A DNA stretch of 64,000 nucleotides, from NCBI RefSeq assembly GCF_001885905.1, contig NZ_JXKM01000003.1, positions 62,001-126,000 of the forward strand, in the 5' to 3' direction. Numbering within the stretch: position 1 is the stretch's first letter; every line of letters starts with the position of its first letter. Position numbers and translations under genes: made by a program. The notes under the pieces are model-generated. The model did no database searches and was not told the DNA's origin. It saw nothing but the letters and a program-made list of their open reading frames with translations. Origin of the DNA: Enterococcus devriesei. GTDB lineage: Bacteria > Bacillota > Bacilli > Lactobacillales > Enterococcaceae. Shown piece by piece: positions 43,255-52,683 of this stretch.

Positions 43255-43953
43255 TTAAGCTTGTGACAGCTCTTTATAAAAAGCTGCTTTAGTCGCTGTG
43301 ATGTAAGGCGTTAGCCATAAATAGCCAATCCCTAATGTAATGAGTGCCAGAATATGCCAACCAATGAAAGTGATATCCAACCAGAACAAGCGACCTTTAT
43401 GTCCACTCATCAAACGACGGCTGGCCGTGATTGTTTCCAACACTTTTGGCTTCTCGCCCGTTTGCTTGATTTGATCGTAATAAAGAAAATAGCTTTGTGA
43501 ATAAGAATAAGTTTTGACTATTCCAGGAATAATCAGTAACAAGGCCCACAAGGTAGAAAAGATATTCGTCAATAGTGCAAGTAAAATGACGCCTACGATG
43601 AATACCCCTTGGAAGCCGCGAAAAGCATCCTTGAATGGTTCAATCTCAGTCTTTTCACCTCGTAATAAATCTAAATAAGTCCAAGAAATCCCACTCATAA
43701 ATAAGGCGCTGACAATCGAGGAAACAAGATTTGCTCCCGCTCCGTTACTGTAATTTTGCTGATAGTCTGAAACAGATGAAATCATCCCATCACCAGATCC
43801 ATGAAGTAAATAGCCAATCATTCCCGATAAGAAAACAAAGAATAGCACGGCAATACCTAATAATGTAGGAATTAAGTTTAACAGCACAGCCTGCCCCCAT
43901 CTTCCTTTTAATGCTTCCTTCGCTTCTGCTTTTAATTCAGCAGTCGTTTTCAT
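43255..43953 (-). CDS. DUF975-family integral membrane protein
   Basis: About 232 residues with five or six hydrophobic helices. The N-terminal LKAEAKEALKGRWGQAVLLN and the later LLIIPGIVKTYSYSQSYFL and SRRLMSGHKGRLFWLDITF blocks match the DUF975 family found in Firmicutes, whose function is not known. AGGGGG lies 8 bases before the ATG at 43953; the frame upstream to 44016 has no ribosome site. Single gene. Confidence 0.82.
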   Translation of the reverse strand: MKTTAELKAEAKEALKGRWGQAVLLNLIPTLLGIAVLFFVFLSGMIGYLLHGSGDGMISSVSDYQQNYSNGAGANLVSSIVSALFMSGISWTYLDLLRGEKTEIEPFKDAFRGFQGVFIVGVILLALLTNIFSTLWALLLIIPGIVKTYSYSQSYFLYYDQIKQTGEKPKVLETITASRRLMSGHKGRLFWLDITFIGWHILALITLGIGYLWLTPYITATKAAFYKELSQA

Positions 43954-44046
43954 AATTAATACCCCCTTTTGTTTTCTAATTATATAGGAATTGATTATAA
44001 ATGTCTTATAAATCAATGCTTATTTCGATTGAATGTCGCTTGCTCA

Positions 44047-44910
44047 TTATATTTCATCTAGCAGTTGCCAAAAGGTGGCTAACAAATTTGACTGATAGCG
44101 GCTTTTTCGCAGTAAAGCAGTAATATCATTAGTTAACGACCATTCTTTGATTTTTATTTCCTTCAAACGGCCGCTTACCAATTCTTCTTCCACTAAAATC
44201 TTTGGAAGCACCGAGATCCCTAGTCCCGACTTCACCGCCGCGATTAACGCTTGAGAATCCACGCTTTCCCAAATTGGAAATACTTTTTCTCCTTGCAAGA
44301 CCGCTGATGATTCAAAAGTTTCCCGTACCGCACTGCCCCGCTCGCGCAATAATAAAGGCTGCTCTAGTAATTCGTGAAAGGACAACTCAGCCGCCAGGTG
44401 TGCCGCTTCTGCCACAACACACAGAGGGTATTCAGCGATTTTTTTGGCTTCAACCGATTGTTGAACAATTTGACCTTCAATAAACGCTAAATCGACTTTT
44501 CCTTCTTCTAGCCGTGCAATTGATTCCGCCGCCGGAAAAACTTGAACCTCAAAGCTTGCCGCTGGCTGAAGTGTTCGGAACCTTTGTAAAAGCTGGGGCA
44601 GTTGGGTTTGGGCAAAGGTAATGCAAGAAGCGATCTTTAAGGGCGATTGCTTTTCTAAATGCGGCAACCGAGCCTCCACCGTTTCAAATTCTTCGATCAT
44701 CGGCTGGATTTCTTTTAAAAATAATTCTCCGGCTGGTGTCAGCTTGACGCTGCGATGAAGCCGTTCAAACAGTTGAGTCTCCGCTTCGTTTTCTAAATCC
44801 TTGATAGCATGTGAGACAGCCGACTGTGTCATGTATAAATTATGTGCCGCTTTCGTAAAATTTTTGGTCCGAGCGATTTCACGAAAAATCAAACACTGCT
44901 TAAAGTTCAT
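44047..44910 (-). CDS. LysR-type regulator next to chromate transporter genes
   Basis: About 287 residues: LysR helix-turn-helix (FTKAAHNLYMTQSAVSHAIKDLE) and a two-lobe effector domain with GLGISVLPKILV. The ATG at 44910 has a nearby GGGAGTGAAGG, while the ATG at 44925 lies within an operator-like palindrome and has no ribosome site, so 44910 is the start. Divergent from the chrA pair, its likely target. Effector unknown. Confidence 0.86.
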   Translation of the reverse strand: MNFKQCLIFREIARTKNFTKAAHNLYMTQSAVSHAIKDLENEAETQLFERLHRSVKLTPAGELFLKEIQPMIEEFETVEARLPHLEKQSPLKIASCITFAQTQLPQLLQRFRTLQPAASFEVQVFPAAESIARLEEGKVDLAFIEGQIVQQSVEAKKIAEYPLCVVAEAAHLAAELSFHELLEQPLLLRERGSAVRETFESSAVLQGEKVFPIWESVDSQALIAAVKSGLGISVLPKILVEEELVSGRLKEIKIKEWSLTNDITALLRKSRYQSNLLATFWQLLDEI

Positions 44911-44923
44911 TGCCTTCACTCCC

Positions 44924-44938
44924 ATGAATTGAATTCAT
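44924..44938. promoter_or_regulatory. Candidate LysR box
   Basis: ATGAATT-G-AATTCAT, a 15-base interrupted palindrome that fits the T-N11-A type of LysR site, located between the lysR gene and the chrA promoter. Confidence 0.55.
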
Positions 44939-44960
44939 ACTAACAAGATCATAATATCAT

Positions 44961-44989
44961 TTCACACATGACAAATAAAGCCTTACACT
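44961..44989 (+). promoter_or_regulatory. Promoter of the chromate transporter operon
   Basis: TTCACA (44961-44966) and TACACT (44984-44989) with a 17-base spacer. It lies 23 bases from the LysR-type palindrome, as expected for activation. Confidence 0.55.
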
Positions 44990-45019
44990 AGAACTAGTCT
45001 GTTTGGAAAGGATCAACTC

Positions 45020-45583
45020 ATGAAATCACTTAAATTCTATTTATGGCTTTGTTCAGTCAATTTGTTTATCAGCGCATTTACTTTTGGTGGCGGCTATGTT
45101 GTCGTTCCGATGGTGCGTAAATATTACGTTGAGCAGAAGCACGTCTTCTCCAACGAAGAATTAATGGAAATGGCGGCAGTTGCTCAATCCTCGCCTGGGG
45201 CAATCGCCATCAATCTCAGTGTCCTAGCCGGAAAAAAAGCTGGCGGCACTCTTGGCGCCATTCTCAGTGTCATTTGCTCGATCTTGCCGCCGTTGGTTAT
45301 TTTGGGCTTTATCTCTAGCTGGTATGAAGCTTTCGCTGCGAATCAAATGATTATGGCGATTCTAAAAGGCATGCAAGCCTGCGTCACAGCATTGATCGTC
45401 GACGTCGTGATCGATATGTATCAATTGTTACGTAAAGAAAAATCTAAACTGCTTAATCTACTAGTCCCAATCGCTTTTATTGCCAATGTTTTCTTCAATG
45501 TAAATGTCATTTTTATTTTGGTGTTCGGAGCAGTGATGTGTTTACTTCAAGTTCGCTATCAACAAACAAAGGAGGCTAAATAA
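45020..45583 (+). CDS. chrA: Chromate transporter, N-terminal half (ChrA family)
   Basis: 187 residues with five or six helices. The family motif FGGGYVVVPMVRKY and the following QSSPGAIAINLSVLAG match one domain of ChrA. The typical ChrA is a single protein with two such halves; here the halves are separate genes, the short-chain (SCHR) form. ChrA proteins export chromate or move related oxyanions. It overlaps the next gene by one base (TAATG), so translation is coupled. Confidence 0.87.
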   Translation: MKSLKFYLWLCSVNLFISAFTFGGGYVVVPMVRKYYVEQKHVFSNEELMEMAAVAQSSPGAIAINLSVLAGKKAGGTLGAILSVICSILPPLVILGFISSWYEAFAANQMIMAILKGMQACVTALIVDVVIDMYQLLRKEKSKLLNLLVPIAFIANVFFNVNVIFILVFGAVMCLLQVRYQQTKEAK

Positions 45584-46131
45584 TGCAATTATTCTGGACG
45601 TTTCTAAAAATTGGGTTGTTTAGCGTCGGTGGCGGTTACGCGATCATTCCTTTGATCCAAGAACAAGTCGTTAATCAACAAGGTTGGCTGACAGATAAAG
45701 TGTTTACGGATATCATTACAATCTCTCAAATGACACCGGGACCGATTGCAGTAAATACTTCCACCTTTGTCGGCATGCAAATAAACGGGATTGTCGGAGC
45801 AATCGTCGCAACCGTCGGCTGTATCTTAGGCGGCTGTGTCATTTCCATCGGACTGTACTCCTTTTTCCAAAAACATCAAGAATCCTTTTATGTCTCAGAA
45901 GTATTAAAAAGCTTAAAGGCCTCTTCGATTGGTCTGATTATGTCCGCTGGCTTTACCATTTTACTGTTGACCTTCTTTGGTTCATCAGAATTATCAAGTA
46001 TACTCAATGCTCATATTGATTGGCTCGCTGTGATTCTTTTTTCTGTGTTCTTATTTATCTTGCGCAAGTTCAAGTTGAATCCAATCTTATTGATGTGTCT
46101 TGCAGGGGTTGCCGGTTTCTTTTTATATTAA
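45583..46131 (+). CDS. chrA: Chromate transporter, C-terminal half (ChrA family)
   Basis: 182 residues with the second ChrA domain: SVGGGYAIIPLIQEQVV and SQMTPGPIAVNTSTFVG are visible, with five or six helices. It is coupled to the preceding half-gene and both halves should pair in opposite orientation in the membrane. Regulated with it, probably by the divergent LysR protein. Confidence 0.87.
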   Translation: MQLFWTFLKIGLFSVGGGYAIIPLIQEQVVNQQGWLTDKVFTDIITISQMTPGPIAVNTSTFVGMQINGIVGAIVATVGCILGGCVISIGLYSFFQKHQESFYVSEVLKSLKASSIGLIMSAGFTILLLTFFGSSELSSILNAHIDWLAVILFSVFLFILRKFKLNPILLMCLAGVAGFFLY

Positions 46132-46223
46132 ACAGCCCTTCACTATTATAAGCTTTCCAGGTTTGTTCCCACGAAAATGAATGATAGAATAAGGAATCAA
46201 CTCTATAAGGAGAACAGACTTAC

Positions 46224-47141
46224 ATGACTTATGCACTTGAAATAAAAGATTTAACTAAAGTCTACCAAACGGGTGTCGAAGCCTTGAAAGGCATTGACTT
46301 AGCAGTAGAAGAAGGGGATTTTTATGCCCTCTTAGGTCCGAATGGCGCAGGAAAATCAACGACGATCGGAATCATCACTTCCCTTGTTAACAAAACTTCC
46401 GGTAAGGTAAAGGTTTTTGATTATGACTTAGATACTAATTTAGTCAATGCCAAGCAACAAATTGGGTTAGTCCCACAGGAATTCAACTTCAATCCCTTTG
46501 AGACCGTCCAACAAATTGTCGTCAACCAAGCGGGCTACTATGGCGTACCACGGAAAGAAGCCATGAAACGCAGTGAAAAATATTTGAAACAATCTGATTT
46601 ATGGGAAAAACGCAACGTACGGGCGCGAATGCTTTCAGGCGGAATGAAACGGCGGCTGATGATTGCTCGGGCTTTGATGCACGAACCTCGTTTATTGATT
46701 CTAGATGAACCGACCGCCGGTGTGGATATCGAGCTGCGGCGTGAAATGTGGGAGTTTTTACGAGAACTGAATGCCAATGGTACGACCATTATTTTAACGA
46801 CCCATTACCTTGAAGAAGCGGAAATGTTGTGCCGTCATATCGGGATTATTCAATCAGGGGAATTGATTGAAAATACCAGTATGAAATCATTGCTGGCAAA
46901 ATTACAATTTGAAACTTTTATTCTTGATTTGGCCCCCTATGATAAACAACCAGAAATCAATGGTTTTAATTATAGTTTCGAAGATGAGCAAACATTAGCG
47001 GTGGAAGTCGAACGAGATCAAGGGATCAATGAATTGTTCGACCAGCTGACAGCGCAAGGAATCAAAGTCTTGTCGATGCGGAATAAATCAAACCGTTTAG
47101 AAGAGCTATTTCTAAAAATCACGGAGGAAAATCATGTTTAA
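46224..47141 (+). CDS. ABC transporter ATP-binding protein (YadG type)
   Basis: A 305-residue ATPase of an ABC-2 type exporter. Walker A GPNGAGKST (38-46), signature LSGGMKRRLMIARAL, Walker B LLILDEPTAGVD, and switch His in TTHYLEEAE are intact. AAGGAG precedes the ATG. It overlaps the permease gene by 8 bases. The pair resembles YadG/YadH of E. coli, whose substrate is unknown; drug or glycolipid export is possible. Confidence 0.88.
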   Translation: MTYALEIKDLTKVYQTGVEALKGIDLAVEEGDFYALLGPNGAGKSTTIGIITSLVNKTSGKVKVFDYDLDTNLVNAKQQIGLVPQEFNFNPFETVQQIVVNQAGYYGVPRKEAMKRSEKYLKQSDLWEKRNVRARMLSGGMKRRLMIARALMHEPRLLILDEPTAGVDIELRREMWEFLRELNANGTTIILTTHYLEEAEMLCRHIGIIQSGELIENTSMKSLLAKLQFETFILDLAPYDKQPEINGFNYSFEDEQTLAVEVERDQGINELFDQLTAQGIKVLSMRNKSNRLEELFLKITEENHV

Positions 47142-47904
47142 TTTATATTTCACTGCGTTAAAAAGCCTCGCGGCAAAAGAAACCAATCGTTACATGCGAA
47201 TCTGGGTCCAAACCTTAGTCCCACCAGTCATTACAACGTCATTATATTTTGTCATTTTTGGTAATTTAATTGGTGGTCGGATCGGGGATATGGCGGGCTT
47301 TTCTTATATGGAATTTATCGTTCCCGGCTTGATCATGATGTCGGCGATCACCAGCTCGTATTCCAATGTCTCGTCTTCTTTTTTCTCTCAGAAGTTTCAA
47401 AAAAACATTGAAGAGATCTTAGTCGCTCCGGTGCCGACCCATATTATTATCTGGGGCTTTGTGATTGGTGGCTTAGGCCGCAGTGTTTTAGTAGGCGCAC
47501 TGGTTACGATCATTTCTTTATTTTTTGTGCCCCTCCATGTTTATTCTTGGTTCATCGTGGTTGTGACATTATTGATGACGGCGATTTTATTTTCACTAGC
47601 AGGCTTATTGAACGGGATTTTCGCCCAATCTTTTGACGATGTTTCCATCGTACCGACTTTTGTCCTGCAGCCCTTAACCTATCTTGGCGGTGTTTTTTAT
47701 GCCATCTCTATGCTGCCACCCTTTTGGCAAGCCGTCTCAAAAATCAATCCGATCGTCTACATGATCTCTGGTTTCCGTTATGGCTTTCTCGGCGTGATGG
47801 ACGTGTCAATCGTCGTTTCTATGACAATTTTGATCCTCTTTATCGCCGTGCTTTATAGCATCTGCTGGTACTTGATTCAAAAAGGCCGCGGACTGCGAAG
47901 CTAA
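47134..47904 (+). CDS. ABC-2 type permease (YadH type)
   Basis: A 256-residue membrane protein with six helices, the partner permease of the preceding ATPase. The segment SVLVGALVTIISLFFV and the late PLTYLGGVFYAISMLPPFWQ (broken by family variation) are typical of ABC-2 permeases. No accessory protein is in the operon. Confidence 0.87.
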   Translation: MFNLYFTALKSLAAKETNRYMRIWVQTLVPPVITTSLYFVIFGNLIGGRIGDMAGFSYMEFIVPGLIMMSAITSSYSNVSSSFFSQKFQKNIEEILVAPVPTHIIIWGFVIGGLGRSVLVGALVTIISLFFVPLHVYSWFIVVVTLLMTAILFSLAGLLNGIFAQSFDDVSIVPTFVLQPLTYLGGVFYAISMLPPFWQAVSKINPIVYMISGFRYGFLGVMDVSIVVSMTILILFIAVLYSICWYLIQKGRGLRS

Positions 47905-47905
47905 T

Positions 47906-47946
47906 AAAAGCGGGCTCTTAGCAACTGCTAAAGGTCCGCTTTTTTA
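47906..47946. terminator. Bidirectional intrinsic terminator
   Basis: AAAAGCGG (47906-47913) pairs with CCGCTTTT (47936-47943), with an inner TTAGC/GCTAA stem. It separates the ABC permease and the convergent truA gene. Confidence 0.82.
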
Positions 47947-47957
47947 TTATTCACTTT

Positions 47958-48695
47958 TTAGTAATAGACTTCATCAAGAAAAAGTCCTTGTGCGGGGGCC
48001 GTCTCTCCCGCTGCTTTTCTAACTTTCTCCGTCAAGACTTCATCAATAACCTCAAGCCCCAAATCACCTGAACCGATGGCTAAGATCGTTCCCATCAAGA
48101 TTCGCACCATTTTATGCAAAAAACCATCCGCAATAAACGTGAAATGCAGCATGCTGCCTTCTTGCTCAATCGCAATCTCATCAATCGTCCGAGTCGTTGA
48201 TTTTTTAGATTTTTTCAAAGCCGAAAACCCTAGGAAATCGTGAGTCCCAATTAATTTTTCACAGGCTTCCTGCATTTTCGCAAGATCTAATTCCTGTGGT
48301 ACATAAAAACTGTGGTAGCGTTCAAAGGCGGTTGGAATGGGATCATTCCAGACATAGTAGCTGTACTGTTTGCCTTTAACATTGTAGCGCGCATGGAAAC
48401 GCTCCGGCATTTCTTCGACTTTTTTCACCACGATGTCACTTGGCAAATAACGATTGAAAAAGCTCAGCATTTCAGGCCGAGATAGCTCCGTGTTGGTTTT
48501 AAAATTTGCCACTTGTCCACGAGCATGGGTCCCCGCATCCGTCCTGCCTGATCCGGTGATTTCAATTTTTTCTCCGGTCATCTGGTTGATGACACTTTCA
48601 ATTTTGCCTTGGATCGTTTTATCTGAGTCTCCTAGCCGTTGCCAGCCAAGGTATCTTTTCCCATCATATTCGATCGTTAATTTTATATTTCGCAT
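47958..48695 (-). CDS. truA: tRNA pseudouridine(38-40) synthase
   Basis: A 245-residue pseudouridine synthase that modifies positions 38-40 of tRNA anticodon arms. The catalytic Asp53 lies in GSGRTDAGTHARGQ, and the family motifs RYHSFYV and ADGFLHKMVR are present. GAGGAG lies before the ATG. It is not next to the cobalt/energy-coupling-factor transporter genes or ribosomal genes that often accompany truA. Confidence 0.92.
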   Translation of the reverse strand: MRNIKLTIEYDGKRYLGWQRLGDSDKTIQGKIESVINQMTGEKIEITGSGRTDAGTHARGQVANFKTNTELSRPEMLSFFNRYLPSDIVVKKVEEMPERFHARYNVKGKQYSYYVWNDPIPTAFERYHSFYVPQELDLAKMQEACEKLIGTHDFLGFSALKKSKKSTTRTIDEIAIEQEGSMLHFTFIADGFLHKMVRILMGTILAIGSGDLGLEVIDEVLTEKVRKAAGETAPAQGLFLDEVYY

Positions 48696-48852
48696 GAATA
48701 AGGCTCCTCTTACTTTCGATTATTCTCCAGTAGTCTAACACAAAACGAACACTTTTACTGATGAAAACAAAAAGTCATTGTTCCTCCCAGCTTGTGGCAA
48801 ATGAAGCTATGCTTGAAGATTTGGGATTACTAATTTTAACCCACAAAAAAAA

Positions 48853-48972
48853 GCGGTTGGGACAGAAGTGTTCAGCTTCAAAAAATTTCCGCTTATTTTT
48901 CGAATAAGCTACTTCTGTCGCACCGTTTATACGTGAATAAGAGCTGAGACAAATTAATGTCCCAGCTCCAAA
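48853..48972. repeat. Dispersed intergenic repeat, copy C (with terminator)
   Basis: The most complete copy. It contains GGTTGGGACAGAAGT, a long hairpin closed by GACAGAAGT (48861-48869) and ACTTCTGTC (48911-48919), the linker CGCACCGTTTATACGTG, and a second hairpin GAGCTGAGACA/TGTCCCAGCTC (48941-48969) with one G-T pair that ends the coiled-coil gene on the minus strand. Confidence 0.88.
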
Positions 48973-48988
48973 AGATTCACTATTTTAG

Positions 48989-50008
48989 TCAGTCATTGTT
49001 CAGTTGCTTTAATTGGTCGATCCGGCTTTGCAGATCATCATAGACACCCGTGATTTCTTTTCTTGTTTGCGTGATTTCAACTGAAATTTCTCGTGCGCGA
49101 GTATGAATCTGTTGCGCCTCCTTTTCAGATGATTGCCTGATCCGCTGAGAATCATAGCGAGCTTTTCCGATCATGCGGTCCGCCTGTTTACGGGTGGAAC
49201 TCAACACGTCGGCGACTTCTTTTTGGGACTGAAGTGCCTCCTGCTTCAAGCGTTCATTTTCTTTCTTTTCACTTGTCACATGCTGACGCAGCTCAGTCAC
49301 CGCAGCTTCTTTTACCAGCGCCTGTCTGCTGCTTTGCTCATGCATCAATTCTCTGATTCGCTGTTCTTTTTTCCAAAGAATCAGTTCCTGCTGCTCGATC
49401 TGCTCTTCCTTTTTATCCAAATCAGCAATCAATGAAGCCACTTGCTTTTCTAATTGATTAATTTTGTTATAACGCCAAAGCTCTCGGTTCTTTTGCTGTG
49501 CGATTGCTTCTTGGCATTTCTGCTGCAGCATTTGGATTTCTTTTTCCAGAGCTGGCAGCTGTTGTTTCGCCTGTTGCAATTTTCTAGTTTCTGCCCTAGC
49601 GTGTACTAATTTTGATCTGAGTTGCTCCAGCTCTTCTCTTTTTTGCAGTGTCTCCGTGTCTTCTTTAATTTGTTTTATTTCCATTTCCAACGTGTGCATC
49701 TTCTCAATGTTTTTAGCTTTCTCCGCTTCCCAACGTTGGATCGCCTGTTTATAATTTTCGTTTTCATTTTCAAGCCGCTGTCTTTTTACCGTCATCTCCT
49801 GCGGATACTGCTGCAGTGCTGCTTCTTTTTCAGTCAGAATCTGTTTTAATTCCGTAATTTCCTCTAATTGCTTCGAAGCGATCTTATCCGCTAATTGAGC
49901 AATCTTCGCTTCAGACTCTCTAGTAATTTTTTCATCAGGAATTGCGTTAATCTTATCCATGATGGTTCGGTTTGAAAACCATCTACTCTTTTTCTCTTGT
50001 GCGCACAT
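48989..50008 (-). CDS. Long coiled-coil protein of unknown function
   Basis: 339 residues, nearly all predicted coiled coil (about 30-335), rich in Glu, Lys and Gln, with no signal peptide or membrane helix. The last 90 residues (VLSSTRKQADRMIGKARYDSQ, then SEKEAQQIHTRAREI) recall the C-terminal coils of DivIVA/GpsB-like and Smc-like cytoskeletal proteins, but no named family can be assigned. GAAAGAGGG precedes the ATG. It is a single gene in front of repeat copy C. A structural or scaffold role is the best guess. Confidence 0.6.
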   Translation of the reverse strand: MCAQEKKSRWFSNRTIMDKINAIPDEKITRESEAKIAQLADKIASKQLEEITELKQILTEKEAALQQYPQEMTVKRQRLENENENYKQAIQRWEAEKAKNIEKMHTLEMEIKQIKEDTETLQKREELEQLRSKLVHARAETRKLQQAKQQLPALEKEIQMLQQKCQEAIAQQKNRELWRYNKINQLEKQVASLIADLDKKEEQIEQQELILWKKEQRIRELMHEQSSRQALVKEAAVTELRQHVTSEKKENERLKQEALQSQKEVADVLSSTRKQADRMIGKARYDSQRIRQSSEKEAQQIHTRAREISVEITQTRKEITGVYDDLQSRIDQLKQLNND

Positions 50009-50356
50009 GCGAATCCCTCTTTCTTTGGTCGTATTTTCGGATCAATGAAAATTTTTCCCTACTCTTTATGAACGACTTGGTTTACTCGCAAAAAAATAGG
50101 GTCTGCATGCTTTAAAGGCATTGTTAAGCTATCTTGGCAAAACTTCAAGCAAGTTGGAGTATTGGTCCTTATGTATTTTTTTCAATCCATGAGAAACATG
50201 GTATCAATCGCTTTTTTCGCTAATTCTATTATAAGCGGAAGTGGCTGTCTATGACTATGAAATCCCAGAGATTTCTCTTTTTTTTCAAAAAATGGTCATT
50301 TTTTGTCCGGAAATTTTTTTAGGAGATTAAAAATAAGCAGCTCAAAAATTAATCAA
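50009..50356. other. Intergenic region with no recognised gene
   Basis: About 350 bases between the coiled-coil gene and the terminator of the lyase operon. It must hold the coiled-coil promoter. Nothing else stands out. Confidence 0.45.
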
Positions 50357-50392
50357 AAAGCCAAAGCACTTTTATTTAAGTGTTTTGGCTTT
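50357..50392 (-). terminator. Terminator of the PTS/peptidase/lyase operon
   Basis: Fifteen-base arms (50357-50371 and 50378-50392) with one G-T pair and a 6-base loop. It follows the last gene of the operon. Confidence 0.88.
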
Positions 50393-50404
50393 GTTCAAAT
50401 ATTT

Positions 50405-51607
50405 CTAATTAATTACATGGCTTGCATACTCAAGACTATTTACATATGCTCGCTTAATTCGACTTAATGCTTCTAGTAATAATTCTCTCGGCATACCAAT
50501 GCTTAACCGTACAAATCCTTCACCATCTTGTACAAAATAGCTGCCAACAACCATTGTTAGGTTGGCCCGTTGGAAAAATTCAGTCATTTCAGTTTCGTCT
50601 TTAAACCAATTTTGTACATTGATCCAAGCTAAGAATGAAGACTCCGCGGGCATGACTTTCGCTTCCGGAATCTCTGCGAAGAACTCATAGATTAGCTGCA
50701 TATTCGCTTCGACGTAATCGATCATCTCATCTAACCACGCTTCACTCTCATTATAAGCAGCTACAATCGCTGGTACCGCAAAGACATGAGGCGAAGTAAT
50801 CGAATTTCGCTTCAATTGTTCTAGCAGTGTTTCTCTGATCGTAGGATTGGGAACTACGACATAAGAAGTCTTCAATCCACCTAAATTGAAACCTTTATTA
50901 GGTGATAGACAAAGAACACTATGTTGTTTAATCTCAGGATGCGCATTCCAAATTGAAGTGAAAGTCCGTCCTTTATAAACGATGTCCCGATGGATTTCAT
51001 CACAGACTAACAAGACATTGTTGCGAATACATAGTTCAGATAGTTGATAAAGCTCTTCTTTGGTCCAAATTCGACCGGAAGGATTTTGCGGACTACAGAA
51101 AATAAAGACTTTAATATCATTCTCCCTCATCTGCTGCTCCATATCTTCAAAATCAAGATAATAGCGATTATCGCGATTAATCAATGAGCTACAAAATAAT
51201 TTTCGATCGTTATTCTCTACCGCTTCAGCAAATGGATCATAAGCTGGTGTATTAATTAAGACACCTTCGCCTATCGCTGTAAAAGCTTGTATAACATAAT
51301 GCAACGTTGAAACTGTCCCAAAAGTCAGCTTGATCCATTCTTTTTCCATGTAGGTATCATACCGACGCTGATTCCAATCAATTACTGCTTCATAAAAATC
51401 ATCCGGTACATAAGAATAGCTATAATCCCCAATGCTGGCTCTTTTCATTAAAGCCTTTTGAATCGCCGGTGCTACTTCAAAGTCGATATCAGCTAAGTCC
51501 ATCGGAATAGCGTCCTCGTTTAATCCAAATTTTTCTTTAAGAACCTGATTACTCCATTTACGCGCATTTCCTTGCTTGCGATCAATGACTTTGTCCAAAT
51601 TATACAT
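50405..51607 (-). CDS. MalY/PatB-type PLP-dependent C-S lyase
   Basis: About 400 residues of fold-type I aminotransferases, MalY/PatB branch, cystathionine beta-lyases that cleave C-S bonds of cysteine conjugates to pyruvate, ammonia and a thiol. PLP Lys is at about 238 (SPNKGFNLGG), the Asp in CDEIH and the SPQNPSG motif bind PLP. GTAGGTGA lies before the ATG at 51607; the GTG at 51616 lies in that site. It overlaps the upstream M24 peptidase gene by 8 bases, so it is the coupled last gene of the operon. MalY branch members can also act as regulators. Confidence 0.85.
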   Translation of the reverse strand: MYNLDKVIDRKQGNARKWSNQVLKEKFGLNEDAIPMDLADIDFEVAPAIQKALMKRASIGDYSYSYVPDDFYEAVIDWNQRRYDTYMEKEWIKLTFGTVSTLHYVIQAFTAIGEGVLINTPAYDPFAEAVENNDRKLFCSSLINRDNRYYLDFEDMEQQMRENDIKVFIFCSPQNPSGRIWTKEELYQLSELCIRNNVLLVCDEIHRDIVYKGRTFTSIWNAHPEIKQHSVLCLSPNKGFNLGGLKTSYVVVPNPTIRETLLEQLKRNSITSPHVFAVPAIVAAYNESEAWLDEMIDYVEANMQLIYEFFAEIPEAKVMPAESSFLAWINVQNWFKDETEMTEFFQRANLTMVVGSYFVQDGEGFVRLSIGMPRELLLEALSRIKRAYVNSLEYASHVIN

Positions 51608-52667
51608 AACATTCACCTACAACTAGTAATTCCTTCGTCGTTTGATTCAAAGGGACCCCAATTTTATTTTCGATCATCACGTCATCTTCAATCCGTACAC
51701 CACCGACGCTGGGTAAATAAATACCCGGCTCGACACTCATCACCATATTTTCCTTTAGTATTGTTTCGCTTTTAGGATTTAAGATTGGTCCATCACCGCC
51801 CATACCGATACCATGACCCAAGCCATGACTAAAAAACTCACCATAGCCTGCTTCTGTGATCACTTTTCGTGCGACAGCATCCACTTCTTGACCCGTCACA
51901 CCGATTTTAACAAAATCAGCCGCCGCTTGTTGCGCTTCCTTGACGACTTGATAGATTTCTCTCAATTCTTGATTTGGTTCCCCTAAAGCAACAGTTCGCG
52001 TCATATCTGATTGATAATCATCTAAAACAATCCCAAAATCAATCGTGATAAAATCACCTGACTGAAAAGCTCGTTGAGTCGGGCGTCCATGTGGCAATGC
52101 GCTACGAGGACCACTGGCAACAATCGGATCAAAAGCCATTGCTGAAGCCCCTTTTTTTAAGGAAAGGTAATGGATCAATGCCCCCAGCTCGTTCTCTTTC
52201 ATTCCAATTTTAATTTTCGGTAATAGTTCTGCAAAGATTTCATCAGTCATAGAACAAGCCTTTTTAATCAATTGAATTTCTTTGTTAGATTTGATTGCTC
52301 GCAATTGCTGAATCTGTTTGGACCAAATTGTTACTTCAAAATTTTCTGAAAATGCTTGATATTCTTGTATCGACAAACCATTTGGTTCAATGGCTACTTT
52401 CGTAATCTTTTGCTTTTTCAACCATTCAAAAATTTTTGGTAAATAACTTCCTTGCGGAACTTCGCTATTTTCAAAACCACTCGTTAAGTCTTTGATTTCT
52501 TGCCGGTAACGTCCATCGAAAAATTGAATTTGTGTCGTTGGAGTGACCACTAGATAGATACCACTCCCACCTAAGGAGCCAAAATACTTTTTATTCTCCT
52601 TATTCTTAATGATAACGGCTTCATTATTCGATTCTTCCACAAGCTGTTGTAACTTTTCAATTCTCAT
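51600..52667 (-). CDS. M24B Xaa-Pro-type peptidase
   Basis: 355 residues of the M24B family: N-terminal creatinase-like domain (1-125), then a pita-bread domain with metal ligands in TIDFG, SDMTRT, GHGLGHGIG (shortened here), SVEPGIY and RIEDD. It cleaves N-terminal residues before proline or acts as a broad dipeptidase. It is cytoplasmic. It lies between PTS IIC and the C-S lyase in the same operon, which is unusual for a housekeeping peptidase. Confidence 0.88.
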   Translation of the reverse strand: MRIEKLQQLVEESNNEAVIIKNKENKKYFGSLGGSGIYLVVTPTTQIQFFDGRYRQEIKDLTSGFENSEVPQGSYLPKIFEWLKKQKITKVAIEPNGLSIQEYQAFSENFEVTIWSKQIQQLRAIKSNKEIQLIKKACSMTDEIFAELLPKIKIGMKENELGALIHYLSLKKGASAMAFDPIVASGPRSALPHGRPTQRAFQSGDFITIDFGIVLDDYQSDMTRTVALGEPNQELREIYQVVKEAQQAAADFVKIGVTGQEVDAVARKVITEAGYGEFFSHGLGHGIGMGGDGPILNPKSETILKENMVMSVEPGIYLPSVGGVRIEDDVMIENKIGVPLNQTTKELLVVGECYV

Positions 52668-52683
52668 TTATTAAGCCTCAATT

